Below, one piece after another: positions 7,822 to 15,560 of a stretch of DNA of 19,162 nucleotides (within the stretch, counting starts at the first letter, position 1; each line of letters begins with the position of its first letter). Origin of the DNA: Planctomycetota bacterium. GTDB lineage: Bacteria > Planctomycetota > Planctomycetia > Planctomycetales > Planctomycetaceae. Below the pieces are notes generated by a model. That model saw nothing but the letters and a program-made list of their open reading frames with translations, was not told the origin of the DNA and did not search any database. The stretch is taken from positions 1-19,162 of the forward strand of contig JAEYWB010000268.1 of the NCBI GenBank assembly GCA_023429275.1, read 5' to 3'. The translations under genes and the position numbers were made by a program.

Positions 7822-9783
7822 ATGATCCCCGATCCCTCCGCTCAATCACCTCTCGCGCATGAGGAAGGTACAGGGCCGTTTGCCGATCGCATCGGATCGA
7901 GCCGTCTTGGCCTGGCGTCAGGGTTCGTGTCGCTCCATCGAGGCTGCGGGCTCGAGCCGTTCGAATGCGATGACGCCCTCGTTTCCGGACGCGTCCCGCG
8001 ATCGGACTCCGGCATCCTGAAAATCCAGGATCTCGTCTCGCCGGGGCTCGGGCTGACATCGGACCGGATGACGCAGCCCCTCCTGCGCGATTCCTCCGGG
8101 AAGCTGGCGCCGATCGACTGGCCGCAGGCGCTGTCCGAGTTTACGACCCGGTTCAAGGGGCTCATCGAGACCCGTGGACCGGAAAGCGTGGCGGTCTTCT
8201 GTCCCGGTCAGCTCACGACGGAAGAGTTCGCGTTCCTCGGCGTCCTGTCGCGGACAGGAATGGGGTTCACCGAAGGGACCTCAAAGATCCATCCGGACGA
8301 GGACTCGGCGTCCGTTGCCTACCAGGAGGCGTTCGGTTTCGACGCACCGCCTTACACTTTCGCCGACCTCGCGGAGTCGGACACCATCGTCCTCGTCGGC
8401 TGCGACCTGAGCTTGACCCACCCGGCCCTCTGGGAGCGGGTCCTGCGCAACCCGCACGATCCGACGGTCATCGTCATCGACCACCGGCAGACCGAGACCG
8501 CCCGCCAGGCGACGCTCCACCTTCCGGTCGGCCCGGAAAGCGAACTGATCCTGCTGCGAAGCATCGCCCGGGAGCTGATCGAGCGGAACTGGATCGACCG
8601 GGACTACATCGAGCAGCACACAACGCAGTTCGACGAGTTCTCGGAGTCGGTCCAGCACCTCACGATCGACATCGCCGCGCGGCAGACGCGGCTCAGCGTC
8701 GGTCTCATCGAGCATCTCGTCGAACGGCTGCATCACGGAGAGCGGATTTCGTTCTGGTGGTGCCCGGAGCAGATCCCCGGCCCCGGCTCGCTCCCCCTGG
8801 CGCAGGCGATCATCAACCTGGCGCTGATGACCGGCCAGATCGGCCGGCCCGGGACAGGCGCGAACGCCCTCGGAAGCCCCAGCAACAGCGGCGGGGCGAG
8901 GCTCTTCGGAGGGTTTCAGGCGCTGCCCGGGGGGCGTGATTTCGTCGATCCGGATGCGCGGCTCGATGTCGCAAAGGTCCTCGGAGTCCCCGCGGGACGC
9001 CTTCCCTGTCAGCGGGGAACCAGCGGTGCCGTGATCTTTGAGCGGATCAGGTCGGGAGCGATCCGGGGTCTGTGGCTCATCGGCACAAACTCCGGCGAGG
9101 GTTGGACCGGCGGACTCCCGATGGACGTCCTGGGCCGGCTCGACTGCCTCGTCGTTCAGGACACTCGCCTCTCCGCACCGGGTGTCGACCACGCCCATCT
9201 GACGCTCCCGGGAGCGGAGTGGGGCGAGAAGCGGGGAACATTCATCACGCAGGAGAGGCGCCTCAAGCATGTGGCCCGGCAGACGCTGCCGCCCGAAAGA
9301 GCCGTGACGGACTTTGCGATCTTCCGGCTGCTGGCGAGCGTGTGGGGCTGCAACCACCTGGTACGGCAGTGGACGAGCGCGGAGGCGGGGTTTCAACTGC
9401 TGAAGGAGCTTTCTCGCGGCCTTCCGTGCGACCTGACCGGAATCTGCGACTTTGCGTCGCTCGACGATGCCCTGGGCATCCAGTGGCCGTATCGGCTTGG
9501 CCACGAGCGGCCGCAGCCGGAGCGGCGACTGTTCGAAGACGGAACCTTCTTCCATTCTGACGGGCGAGCGAAGTTCGCCATCGAATCCCCGAGCCACCAG
9601 GATCAAGGGCCACCCGGTGGATGGTCGGAGGCAGGTTTGCCATCGGAGATCACTCTGCCGGCGCCGGGCTCGTCGTCACCGACGAGGCTGATCGGCTCGT
9701 ACGCCGCGAAGAGAAGGTTCGCTCCCCCGCGGCTCCCCGACGAGAAAGGGCCAGAATGGCTCGCGGGGGATCCGGCCGCCTAG
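7822..9783 (+). CDS. NasA-like molybdopterin oxidoreductase lacking usual Fe-S and Mo ligands
   Basis: The 653-aa protein follows the assimilatory nitrate reductase / formate dehydrogenase alpha family along much of its length: RMTQPLLRD (82-90), FADLAESDTIVLVG (180-193), TVIVIDHRQTETAR (215-228), ALMTGQIGRPGTG (334-346), LVVQDTRLSAPGVDHAHLTLPGAEW (443-467) and RLFEDGTFF (569-577). The N-terminal 4Fe-4S region keeps only C42 and C49 where the family has four Cys. The Mo-ligating Cys aligns, by eye and ungapped to the AFG at 170-172, with D159. The C-terminal MGD-binding domain is absent; the protein ends in a Pro-rich tail. No signal peptide is visible, so it is probably cytoplasmic. The start ATG has GGAGG 4 nt upstream (7813-7817). 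The frame is long and intact, which argues against simple decay. Nitrate reduction should not be assumed. Confidence 0.75.
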   Translation: MIPDPSAQSPLAHEEGTGPFADRIGSSRLGLASGFVSLHRGCGLEPFECDDALVSGRVPRSDSGILKIQDLVSPGLGLTSDRMTQPLLRDSSGKLAPIDWPQALSEFTTRFKGLIETRGPESVAVFCPGQLTTEEFAFLGVLSRTGMGFTEGTSKIHPDEDSASVAYQEAFGFDAPPYTFADLAESDTIVLVGCDLSLTHPALWERVLRNPHDPTVIVIDHRQTETARQATLHLPVGPESELILLRSIARELIERNWIDRDYIEQHTTQFDEFSESVQHLTIDIAARQTRLSVGLIEHLVERLHHGERISFWWCPEQIPGPGSLPLAQAIINLALMTGQIGRPGTGANALGSPSNSGGARLFGGFQALPGGRDFVDPDARLDVAKVLGVPAGRLPCQRGTSGAVIFERIRSGAIRGLWLIGTNSGEGWTGGLPMDVLGRLDCLVVQDTRLSAPGVDHAHLTLPGAEWGEKRGTFITQERRLKHVARQTLPPERAVTDFAIFRLLASVWGCNHLVRQWTSAEAGFQLLKELSRGLPCDLTGICDFASLDDALGIQWPYRLGHERPQPERRLFEDGTFFHSDGRAKFAIESPSHQDQGPPGGWSEAGLPSEITLPAPGSSSPTRLIGSYAAKRRFAPPRLPDEKGPEWLAGDPAA

Positions 9784-9894
9784 AGAGGTTCGCTTGGGAA
9801 CGGACGGGTTCTCGCGGGCGGCCACCAATCCTTTGTCTGCGACCGGCGTCCCTCCGCCCGCACCAGGTCAAGCAGAATGCTCCGGACGGCCGCG

Positions 9895-9923
9895 TTGACA
9901 ATTCGGGCCGCACCCTCGATTTT
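9895..9923 (+). promoter_or_regulatory. Candidate promoter for the MarR gene
   Basis: A perfect TTGACA (9895-9900) is followed after exactly 17 bp by GATTTT (9918-9923), a weak -10 match. Transcription would then start at or next to the ATG at 9930, giving a leaderless mRNA. This fits the lack of a Shine-Dalgarno sequence before that ATG. The -10 match is poor, so this is a candidate only. Confidence 0.35.
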
Positions 9924-9929
9924 CTCTCC

Positions 9930-10445
9930 ATGAGCCAGCCGAGATCGCAGGTCCAGTTCGATTCCGCCGAGCAGGAGGTGTTTCTGAACCTCTGGCGGAC
10001 GTACGACTGTCTGAAAGCTCTGGAGGAGCGAGTCTTTGCACGGTTCGATCTCTCGGCCCAGCAATACAACGCACTGAGGATTCTCCAGGCCGCCGCCCCG
10101 GGAAAACTTCCGACGCTCGCCATTGGCCGGCAGCTGATTTCACGCGGGCCCGACGTGACGCGGATGCTCGACCGCCTGGAAGCGAGACGGCTGATCGTGC
10201 GCGAACGGCGGGTCGAGAACCGTCGCGTCGTCGAAGTCGCGATCACGCCGGAAGGAGAGGCTCTTCTCAATAAGATGGCCGAGCCCGTCCGTGAGATGCA
10301 CCAGGAACAGCTCGGACACCTCACGGCCCCCCAGCGTCGCGACCTGATCGCCCTGTTGCGGAAGGCCCGTCAACCCCACGAGGCGGCAGGAGACGACGGA
10401 AGAGGCAGTATCGCCGATGCGGCAGAAGGGATGCCGATCCCCTGA
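9930..10445 (+). CDS. MarR-family transcriptional regulator
   Basis: The 171-aa product has the MarR layout: N-terminal dimerisation helices (residues 10-45), helix-turn-helix about 62-88 (LAIGRQLISRGPDVTRMLDRL), a beta wing about 90-106 (ERRVENRRVVEVAITPEG) and a C-terminal dimerisation helix with LTAPQRRDLIALLRKAR. MarR proteins are dimeric DNA-binding repressors relieved by small ligands or oxidation; one Cys (C27) is visible. The ATG at 9930 is chosen because the family begins shortly after it and the in-frame upstream part has no family features. The gene lies 146 bp behind the NasA-like gene, likely with its own promoter. The target is unknown; the neighbouring genes or its own gene are usual candidates for this family. 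The last 20 or so residues are disordered. Confidence 0.9.
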   Translation: MSQPRSQVQFDSAEQEVFLNLWRTYDCLKALEERVFARFDLSAQQYNALRILQAAAPGKLPTLAIGRQLISRGPDVTRMLDRLEARRLIVRERRVENRRVVEVAITPEGEALLNKMAEPVREMHQEQLGHLTAPQRRDLIALLRKARQPHEAAGDDGRGSIADAAEGMPIP

Positions 10446-10502
10446 CTCCCCTCTGCCGAAGAGTCCGCCTTCGAGGGAAAGCACGTCGCCGTTTTCCGTC
10501 TC

Positions 10503-10528
10503 CAACTGACGACTGGCAACTGACAACT
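10503..10528. repeat. Short degenerate CAACTGAC repeat
   Basis: CAACTGAC occurs at 10503-10510 and again at 10517-10524, with GACTGG between and AACT after. This looks like a short remnant of the (CAACTGA)-type tandem repeats found between genes in some bacteria, known from translations such as VVSCQLSVVS. It sits in the 86-bp gap between the convergent MarR and peptidase genes. Confidence 0.4.
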
Positions 10529-10531
10529 TTC

Positions 10532-11797
10532 TCAAAACATCGAGTACAGCAGGATCTGCGCGGCGCGGGCGAGCCAGACTCGTTCTTCGCCGGAAATTCT
10601 TCCGCGTTTCACGATGAAACTTGCCTTCGCATGGACCTGAGTCACGAACGCCCGCTGCAGGTCCGACATCTTCCGTTGCCCCGCCGATTCCGCCTCGAGC
10701 AGGAGGTCGGTCACGCGGAGGATCGAGGCGACTTCGTGGATGTCCTGCGGAGGATTCGGCTGCCATCGCGGCGCTTCGTCCGCGTCCGCAACCCTCCTGG
10801 CGAGAGTGAGGATGACGTTCGAGACTCGGGCGACCTTCGCGAAGTCGATCCGGTCCGGCGTGTCGCGCGGCGTGTGATAGTCCGGATGTTCCCCTGTCGA
10901 GAAGAAGAGGAACGGGATTCGAAAATCCCGAAAGGGGCCGTAGTCGCTGCGTGTGCCGACGATGTCTCCGCCAATCCGCGCAAGCTCCAGCCCTTCGGGA
11001 GGACGCAGCCTGTCGAGGGTCTGCCGGACCTCGTCGGAGCGTTCGCTCCCCACGACGAACACCGCCGGAAGCGGCAGGTCGCCGAGGGAACGGCCGAGCA
11101 GGTCGGCCGTGATGAACAGCTTGACCTGGCGGATGTTCCAGGGGGGATGCGCAGCAAACCATCGCGATCCGTAGAGGAGTCGCTCCTCGAGGTCAAAGGC
11201 GATGAAGGCGATCGAGCGCCGCGGCCGCATCGGCGACTGCGCGAGCTGTCGAGCGCACTCGAGCATCATCGCCACGCCGCTCGCGTTGTCGTCCGCCCCC
11301 GGATAGACCGCTCCGCGGCGGACCCCGAGATGGTCGTAGTGCGCCGTCACGAGGATGTATTCGTCCCGAAGCTCGGGATCGCTGCCGGGAAGGACCGCGC
11401 CGAGGTTTGTCCCGAGGGGCGGGGCGGCCGGATCGTCGGAGCCGTCCGGGATCTCCTGGCGGAAACGGTCGCCGAACATCGGCTGAAGCTTCTGATCTCG
11501 AAACCACTGCTCGATGTAGCGCCCCGCCGCCAGCAGCCCCTCACCCTGCCGGCCGAGGCGGTCCGGATGAGCGAGGTATTCGATATGGGGCCGCACGGCC
11601 TCCGCGTCGATCACGGAGGGGACTTCGATCTCCACCTTCGCCGGAGCAGCTTCGGCCGGCCGCTCCCTCTGCGGCTCCTCTGCGGCGGGAGTTGTCACGG
11701 CGAGGATCAAGGCGAGCACGACTCCGCCGGCGAGACGGCACAAGCTGCCGGGAAACGATGCCGCGACAGATCGGGCCGTTCCGGAAACACATTTCAT
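10532..11797 (-). CDS. Secreted M28-family zinc aminopeptidase
   Basis: The 421-aa protein begins with a basic segment and a hydrophobic helix (about residues 24-37), consistent with a signal peptide. Its peptidase domain has the co-catalytic dizinc ligands of family M28 in order: TAHYDHLG (H153), PGADDNASG (about D169/D170), DLEER (E204/E205), ITADLLG (D232) and YHTPRDT (H308). M28 enzymes remove N-terminal amino acids from peptides; location outside the cytoplasm is inferred. A Glu/Pro/Ala-rich linker (about 40-55) precedes the domain. The C-terminal about 75 residues are helical and unassigned. The start at 11797 is preferred because it forms an ATGA overlap with the upstream methyltransferase stop and has GGCGGA 9 nt upstream; another ATG three codons earlier (11806) is possible. 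Confidence 0.9.
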   Translation of the reverse strand: MKCVSGTARSVAASFPGSLCRLAGGVVLALILAVTTPAAEEPQRERPAEAAPAKVEIEVPSVIDAEAVRPHIEYLAHPDRLGRQGEGLLAAGRYIEQWFRDQKLQPMFGDRFRQEIPDGSDDPAAPPLGTNLGAVLPGSDPELRDEYILVTAHYDHLGVRRGAVYPGADDNASGVAMMLECARQLAQSPMRPRRSIAFIAFDLEERLLYGSRWFAAHPPWNIRQVKLFITADLLGRSLGDLPLPAVFVVGSERSDEVRQTLDRLRPPEGLELARIGGDIVGTRSDYGPFRDFRIPFLFFSTGEHPDYHTPRDTPDRIDFAKVARVSNVILTLARRVADADEAPRWQPNPPQDIHEVASILRVTDLLLEAESAGQRKMSDLQRAFVTQVHAKASFIVKRGRISGEERVWLARAAQILLYSMF

Positions 11798-12522
11798 GGT
11801 GAGCATTCCGCCGGGCGACGCAGTTCGAAGATCTGAAACCGGGTTCGCGATGGGACCAGGGCTTCTTCGCCCACCTGGTCGAAAAGGCGAACCCGGAACC
11901 GCTCCGTTGCGAGGACCGCAAAGTCGAACGAACTCGTCCGGCCCGGGTCGGCGACCCAGCAGATTCCGTCCGGCTCGAGTACCTCGTCGATCGTCCGCAG
12001 CAGCGGTTCATGGAGGGAGGGATCGTAGAGGATATCGCAAGCGAGAATCACTGAGGCCTGAAGACCGGACGGCACGCGCCAGTCGAGGTGGATCGCGGGC
12101 GTGTCACTCCAGCCGTTCCGCCGCGCACTCCGCTCGCACGCCATTCGAGCCCCCTCGCTGATGTCGCTGAACCGGACTCGATCCCCCCGCAGCCGGGCGG
12201 CGAGCCCGACCAGCCCGATCCCGCTGCCGAGTTCCAGGACATCCGAGCCGACAGGCCAGGGAGCGAACGACAGAACCGCGTCCGCCGCGAGTTCTGCCGC
12301 CGGCCAGAGACGGGCCCAGTAGGGAACCTCTTCGTCCGCGCCCTCCCGTTCCACAAACAGGTTCTCCATGCGTCTCGGGAGAAAGAGGGAGAGGGACCGG
12401 CCCGCAACCTGGGTTTCCCGCACGGTCCAGCCTCCCGCAACGGCAGGCAATCCGGCCGAGGCGGACGCGTCCTGATCGGAGAAATCGGAGCTGGCGGCTT
12501 CGGGGGGAAGCGAGACTCTCAC
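11794..12522 (-). CDS. Class I SAM-dependent methyltransferase, lysine-methyltransferase (family 16 / METTL20) like
   Basis: The 242-aa product has the Rossmann SAM-binding motif VLELGSGIGLVGLAA (95-109). Before it is PYWARLWPAA (67-76), and after it HLDW (145-148) and DILYD (163-167). The D-x-x-Y form of the last motif and the PYWA-LWP block recall family-16 protein lysine methyltransferases such as the METTL20 (ETF-beta) group. The substrate is not shown by the sequence. The start is GTG at 12522 with no clear Shine-Dalgarno; a GTG at codon 34 is an alternative, since the first 30 residues are low-complexity. The stop overlaps the M28 peptidase start as ATGA, so the two are translationally coupled and probably one operon. 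It is divergent from the adaptor gene. Confidence 0.85.
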   Translation of the reverse strand: MRVSLPPEAASSDFSDQDASASAGLPAVAGGWTVRETQVAGRSLSLFLPRRMENLFVEREGADEEVPYWARLWPAAELAADAVLSFAPWPVGSDVLELGSGIGLVGLAARLRGDRVRFSDISEGARMACERSARRNGWSDTPAIHLDWRVPSGLQASVILACDILYDPSLHEPLLRTIDEVLEPDGICWVADPGRTSSFDFAVLATERFRVRLFDQVGEEALVPSRTRFQIFELRRPAECSP

Positions 12523-12564
12523 AGAAGCGGACTGCCGGGGATGCTCGAGGAGTCAGACGACAAG

Positions 12565-12594
12565 TTGAATCTTCGCGCCTCCATGACGTACTCT
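12565..12594 (+). promoter_or_regulatory. Weak promoter candidate for the adaptor gene
   Basis: TTGAAT (12565-12570) and TACTCT (12589-12594) are separated by 18 bp in the 121-bp divergent gap, 50 bp before the adaptor ATG. The -10 matches only three consensus bases. Position is the main support. Confidence 0.22.
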
Positions 12595-12643
12595 GCAAGG
12601 CGATCCCCGCTCCCTTCTTTCCGTCATCCCCGATGAGGATGCG

Positions 12644-13786
12644 ATGCGTCTTGCCCGTCTGATGGCCCCCCTGGCCGCCGCTTTCGCGTTCGCGGCAACC
12701 GGTCCCGTCTTCGCACAGGCACCGATGGCGACCCCGGTGCCGACTCCCAAGGCCGATCCGAAAGAAGCGGTCGTCGACCGTGTGCCGCTTGTTCTGCGAG
12801 ATCCGGTTGCCTACCAGGTCCCGCTGCACCTCGATCCGGTCCGGACGCTCCAGCTCGCCGCCCCGGTCGATTCGACCGTTGCTTCGATTCTGCTGAAGCT
12901 CGGCGATCAGGCGGCCGCCCAGGCCGAGGTCATCCGGCTCGATGCGAAGCTTCTCCAGCTGGGGGTGAGCCGGGCGCAGGCCGCGCTCCGCGCGGCGGAA
13001 CTCGAGGCCAAGGCGAGCACCGGCGCCGCCAAGGAGGCGGCCGAGGCCCGAGCCGCCGTGGCGAAGGCGGAGTTCGACATCGCGGAGCTGCGGAGCCAGC
13101 AGACATCCATCAAGGCGCCGTTCCCGGGACGGATCGTGAAGATCCATGTGACCGAGGGAGAGTACGTCCGCGCCGGCCAGGTCCTGGCGACAGTGATCGA
13201 CACCTCGCAACTCGTCGTCGAGTTGCCGATCGACCGGAAGACCCAGAAAGCGGGAGACACCGTCGAGATCAAGGTCGAAGACCAGTCGGCCCAAGTGAAG
13301 CTCAACTCGATCCTGCCCCTGACGTCGAACATGGATCGCATCCGTGAACTGTTCTTTTCCGTCGGCACCGGACGGGCGACTCTCGACAACGCCTCGGGCA
13401 AGTTCCAGGCAGGGCAGACGGTCTATAGCGCGATGATTCCGCGTCTGCCGGTGGCGGAAGTGGGGACAGGAACGCTTGGCAACAGCGACGACGGAGGGCG
13501 AAAGGTCCAGGTTGTTCGTGACGGAATCGTGCGGGACATCAAGGTGCAGACGCTCGGCCAGATCGGGGACGACCGGATCTTCGTCAGCGGCGACTTCGGT
13601 CCCAGGGACGAACTGGTCGTGAAGAGCTCGATCCCTCTTGTCGATGGCAACCGGCTCACGCCACGTTCGGGGGCCGGGGCGGCGGTCGCCAAGGGGCAGC
13701 CAGCCCCCGGCGCGACTCCTGCTCCCTCGGCTCTTCCTCCAGGAGCCGTGCCGCCGCCAACCGCGCCGAGGGCCAACAACTTCTAG
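12644..13786 (+). CDS. Periplasmic adaptor subunit of HlyD/RND efflux type (orphan)
   Basis: The 380-aa protein has a signal peptide (1-24, ending VFA before QAP). It then shows the adaptor layout: a first lipoyl half-motif (about 68-98, LAAPVDSTVASILLKLGD), an Ala/Glu/Lys-rich coiled-coil hairpin (about 98-152), a second lipoyl half (about 156-185, IKAPFPGRIVKIHVTEGEYVRAGQ), a beta-barrel and a membrane-proximal domain. The tail from about 345 is Pro/Ala-rich. Such proteins bridge an inner-membrane pump to an outer-membrane channel. No pump or TolC-like gene is adjacent, so its partner is unknown. The ATG is preceded by GAGGA 4 nt upstream (12635-12639). The hairpin is short (about 25 residues per arm) compared with classical RND adaptors. 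Confidence 0.85.
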   Translation: MRLARLMAPLAAAFAFAATGPVFAQAPMATPVPTPKADPKEAVVDRVPLVLRDPVAYQVPLHLDPVRTLQLAAPVDSTVASILLKLGDQAAAQAEVIRLDAKLLQLGVSRAQAALRAAELEAKASTGAAKEAAEARAAVAKAEFDIAELRSQQTSIKAPFPGRIVKIHVTEGEYVRAGQVLATVIDTSQLVVELPIDRKTQKAGDTVEIKVEDQSAQVKLNSILPLTSNMDRIRELFFSVGTGRATLDNASGKFQAGQTVYSAMIPRLPVAEVGTGTLGNSDDGGRKVQVVRDGIVRDIKVQTLGQIGDDRIFVSGDFGPRDELVVKSSIPLVDGNRLTPRSGAGAAVAKGQPAPGATPAPSALPPGAVPPPTAPRANNF

Positions 13787-13833
13787 GGAACCGGTACGGC
13801 GCGTCCGTAACACCTTCCAGACGGGAGAGTGCC

Positions 13834-15360
13834 TCAGCGGGCTGAGCGAGCGGGACGCGCCCGATTGGATGGGGGAGGTGTGGCGGCGGGCGGACTGGCC
13901 GCGAGCCCGAACAGCCAACGGGCGGAAGCTTCGACGGGCAGATCCGGCGGCAGCAGCGAGCAATGGATGCCGCGCCGCCGCAACAGGCTCTCGGCCGCCA
14001 GATACCCGCTTCGGACCGCTCCTTCCATCGTCGCCGGCCAGCCCGTATCGGTCCAATCTCCAGCGAGATGCAGCCTTGGAATGGGCGTCTCCTGCGAAGG
14101 CCGCAGGGAATCGACCCCCGGCGTCGCGGCAAACACCGCCCGCTGCTCAATGACCACCCGGGAGTGGAGCAGCCGCGCCTGTCGGACGCGTGGCCAGATC
14201 TCCCGCAACTCCGCGACGACCGCCTCGACCGTCGCCTCCTGTCCCTGCTCCCGGACACCCCGGCTGGCGCTGATGACCACCTGGTAGTAGTTCGACTTCT
14301 TGAGGACTTCCTGAGGAACCGGCCCGTCCCCCGCCGCGAGAGCCATGTTCCGCAGGACGACGCTCGAGTCCGACGTCAGATTCTCCGAGCGCCGAAACAC
14401 CCATTGCGACAGCCGGCCGACGAGAACCGCGTGCGGCAGGTCCATGATCGGCATGTCGAACCACAGATGGACACTCGCAATCGGGGAGGACTCGATCCGG
14501 GCAATCCGCGCGAAGAAGGGATCGGCCATGACTGGCCCGGGAAGCAGGTCCGGGACCCTGTATTGCGGCACCGCCAGGACGACATCTTCGGCCGCGAGCG
14601 TCTCGCCGCTCCGGCACACGACCGACGCCGGCCGATCAGCCTGATCGACATCGATCCGTGATGCACCGGTCAGCGTTCGCAGCTCGACACCTTGAGCTTC
14701 CAGCCATCGCCGGACGCGGCCTCCATACAGCCGTTCGAGGGGAACCCGCGGGATGTGAACCTCCCATCCGTGGCGGTTCGCCAGGAAACCGTCCACAAAC
14801 ACCTTGCGGGCGTGGGCGGCATCGATCCGGTCGAGCGTTTCGCTGATCGCACTCACGAGGACGACATGCCAGAACAGTTCGCGGACACGCTCCCCCTGGC
14901 GGTTCTCCCGCAGCCAGTCGAGGAAGGACCGTCCGCGGAGCCGTTCGACGGGCGTGCGGGCCAGCCGGCGCAGTCCCCAGGCGAGCTGCCAGCGGTCCCA
15001 CCAGGTGAGGTACTTGAGCCGGGAAAACGCGCGAGCCAGGTGCAGCGGAGCAGGGAAGGGGTCGGCGGCAAAGGAGCAGTGCCGACCGCCGGGACCGATG
15101 AACGTCAGGGCCTTTTCGACTTGAAACAGGTCGTCGATGCCGAACGTCCGGCAGAACTGCGCGAGGCTTGTGCAGCAACCCATACTGACGTGCTGACAGT
15201 TATCGACGATCTCGGCCTGAGCGGAGTCCTCGAACGAGCTGGCCCGTCCTCCAAGGACCTTGCGGGATTCGAGAAGCGTACTTCGGATGCCATGTTCGGC
15301 GAGACCGGCAGCGGCAGCGAGTCCCGCGAGGCCGCCGCCGATGATCAGCACATCATGCAT
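13834..15360 (-). CDS. hpnE: Hydroxysqualene dehydroxylase HpnE (FAD-dependent amine-oxidase family)
   Basis: The 508-aa flavoprotein opens with the dinucleotide-binding motif VLIIGGGLAGLAAA and ends its catalytic part with the FAD-contacting HLAGDWTDTGWPATMEGAV. The segment VDNCQHVSMGCCTSL is typical of HpnE and separates it from phytoene desaturases. HpnE reduces and dehydroxylates hydroxysqualene to squalene after HpnC and HpnD act on farnesyl diphosphate. Squalene feeds hopanoids, sterols or C30 carotenoids. No hpnC, hpnD or squalene cyclase is in the window, so the pathway must be split. A Pro/Ala/Arg-rich tail of about 30 residues follows the family domain. The start ATG at 15360 directly precedes the FAD motif, as is normal; no Shine-Dalgarno is obvious. 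It is convergent with the adaptor gene, 47 bp away. Confidence 0.92.
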   Translation of the reverse strand: MHDVLIIGGGLAGLAAAAGLAEHGIRSTLLESRKVLGGRASSFEDSAQAEIVDNCQHVSMGCCTSLAQFCRTFGIDDLFQVEKALTFIGPGGRHCSFAADPFPAPLHLARAFSRLKYLTWWDRWQLAWGLRRLARTPVERLRGRSFLDWLRENRQGERVRELFWHVVLVSAISETLDRIDAAHARKVFVDGFLANRHGWEVHIPRVPLERLYGGRVRRWLEAQGVELRTLTGASRIDVDQADRPASVVCRSGETLAAEDVVLAVPQYRVPDLLPGPVMADPFFARIARIESSPIASVHLWFDMPIMDLPHAVLVGRLSQWVFRRSENLTSDSSVVLRNMALAAGDGPVPQEVLKKSNYYQVVISASRGVREQGQEATVEAVVAELREIWPRVRQARLLHSRVVIEQRAVFAATPGVDSLRPSQETPIPRLHLAGDWTDTGWPATMEGAVRSGYLAAESLLRRRGIHCSLLPPDLPVEASARWLFGLAASPPAATPPPSNRARPARSAR

Positions 15361-15486
15361 ACCGAAGTTTCATTGTCGTAGGACAGCGTCCAAATGCCGT
15401 CCGAATCGTCCCCAGGAGGCTTTGCGCTCGAGGCCAGCGACGTACCTCACGAAGAGAAAGTTATACCGTCGCGGACAGAAGTTCGC

Positions 15487-15507
15487 GATCGCGCCCCGCC
15501 CGCGATC
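15487..15507 (-). terminator. 7-bp hairpin downstream of the Hsp20 operon
   Basis: GATCGCG and CGCGATC pair perfectly around a 7-nt loop, about 54 nt past the stop of the second Hsp20 gene and before hpnE on the same strand. No T-tract follows, so it is at best a transcript 3'-end or processing structure. It could equally belong to the hpnE upstream region. Confidence 0.25.
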
Positions 15508-15560
15508 CCTGGTGCAGGCCCCATCAGGCGCTGGGGGGAGGCCCGGAAACCGCGAGCGGC

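Noticed and set aside
7352..7845. Small minus-strand genes in the 7298-7821 gap
   Set aside because: The frames overlap each other, lack family features and have no supported start sites.
9560..9930. Frameshifted C-terminal domain of the NasA-like gene
   Set aside because: The downstream sequence was read in other frames and shows no MGD-binding domain motifs, so a simple frameshift does not explain the short protein.
13795..13809. Bidirectional terminator between the convergent adaptor and hpnE genes
   Set aside because: Only a 5-bp stem (TACGG/CCGTA) without a T-tract on either strand.
12104..14056. 650-codon minus-strand frame over the adaptor gene
   Set aside because: It lies antisense to a clear HlyD-type gene and overlaps the methyltransferase in another frame; no recognisable domain.
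15460..15465. TATAAC on the minus strand as an hpnE -10 element
   Set aside because: No acceptable -35 hexamer lies 16-18 bp upstream, and the distance to the start is about 95 bp.
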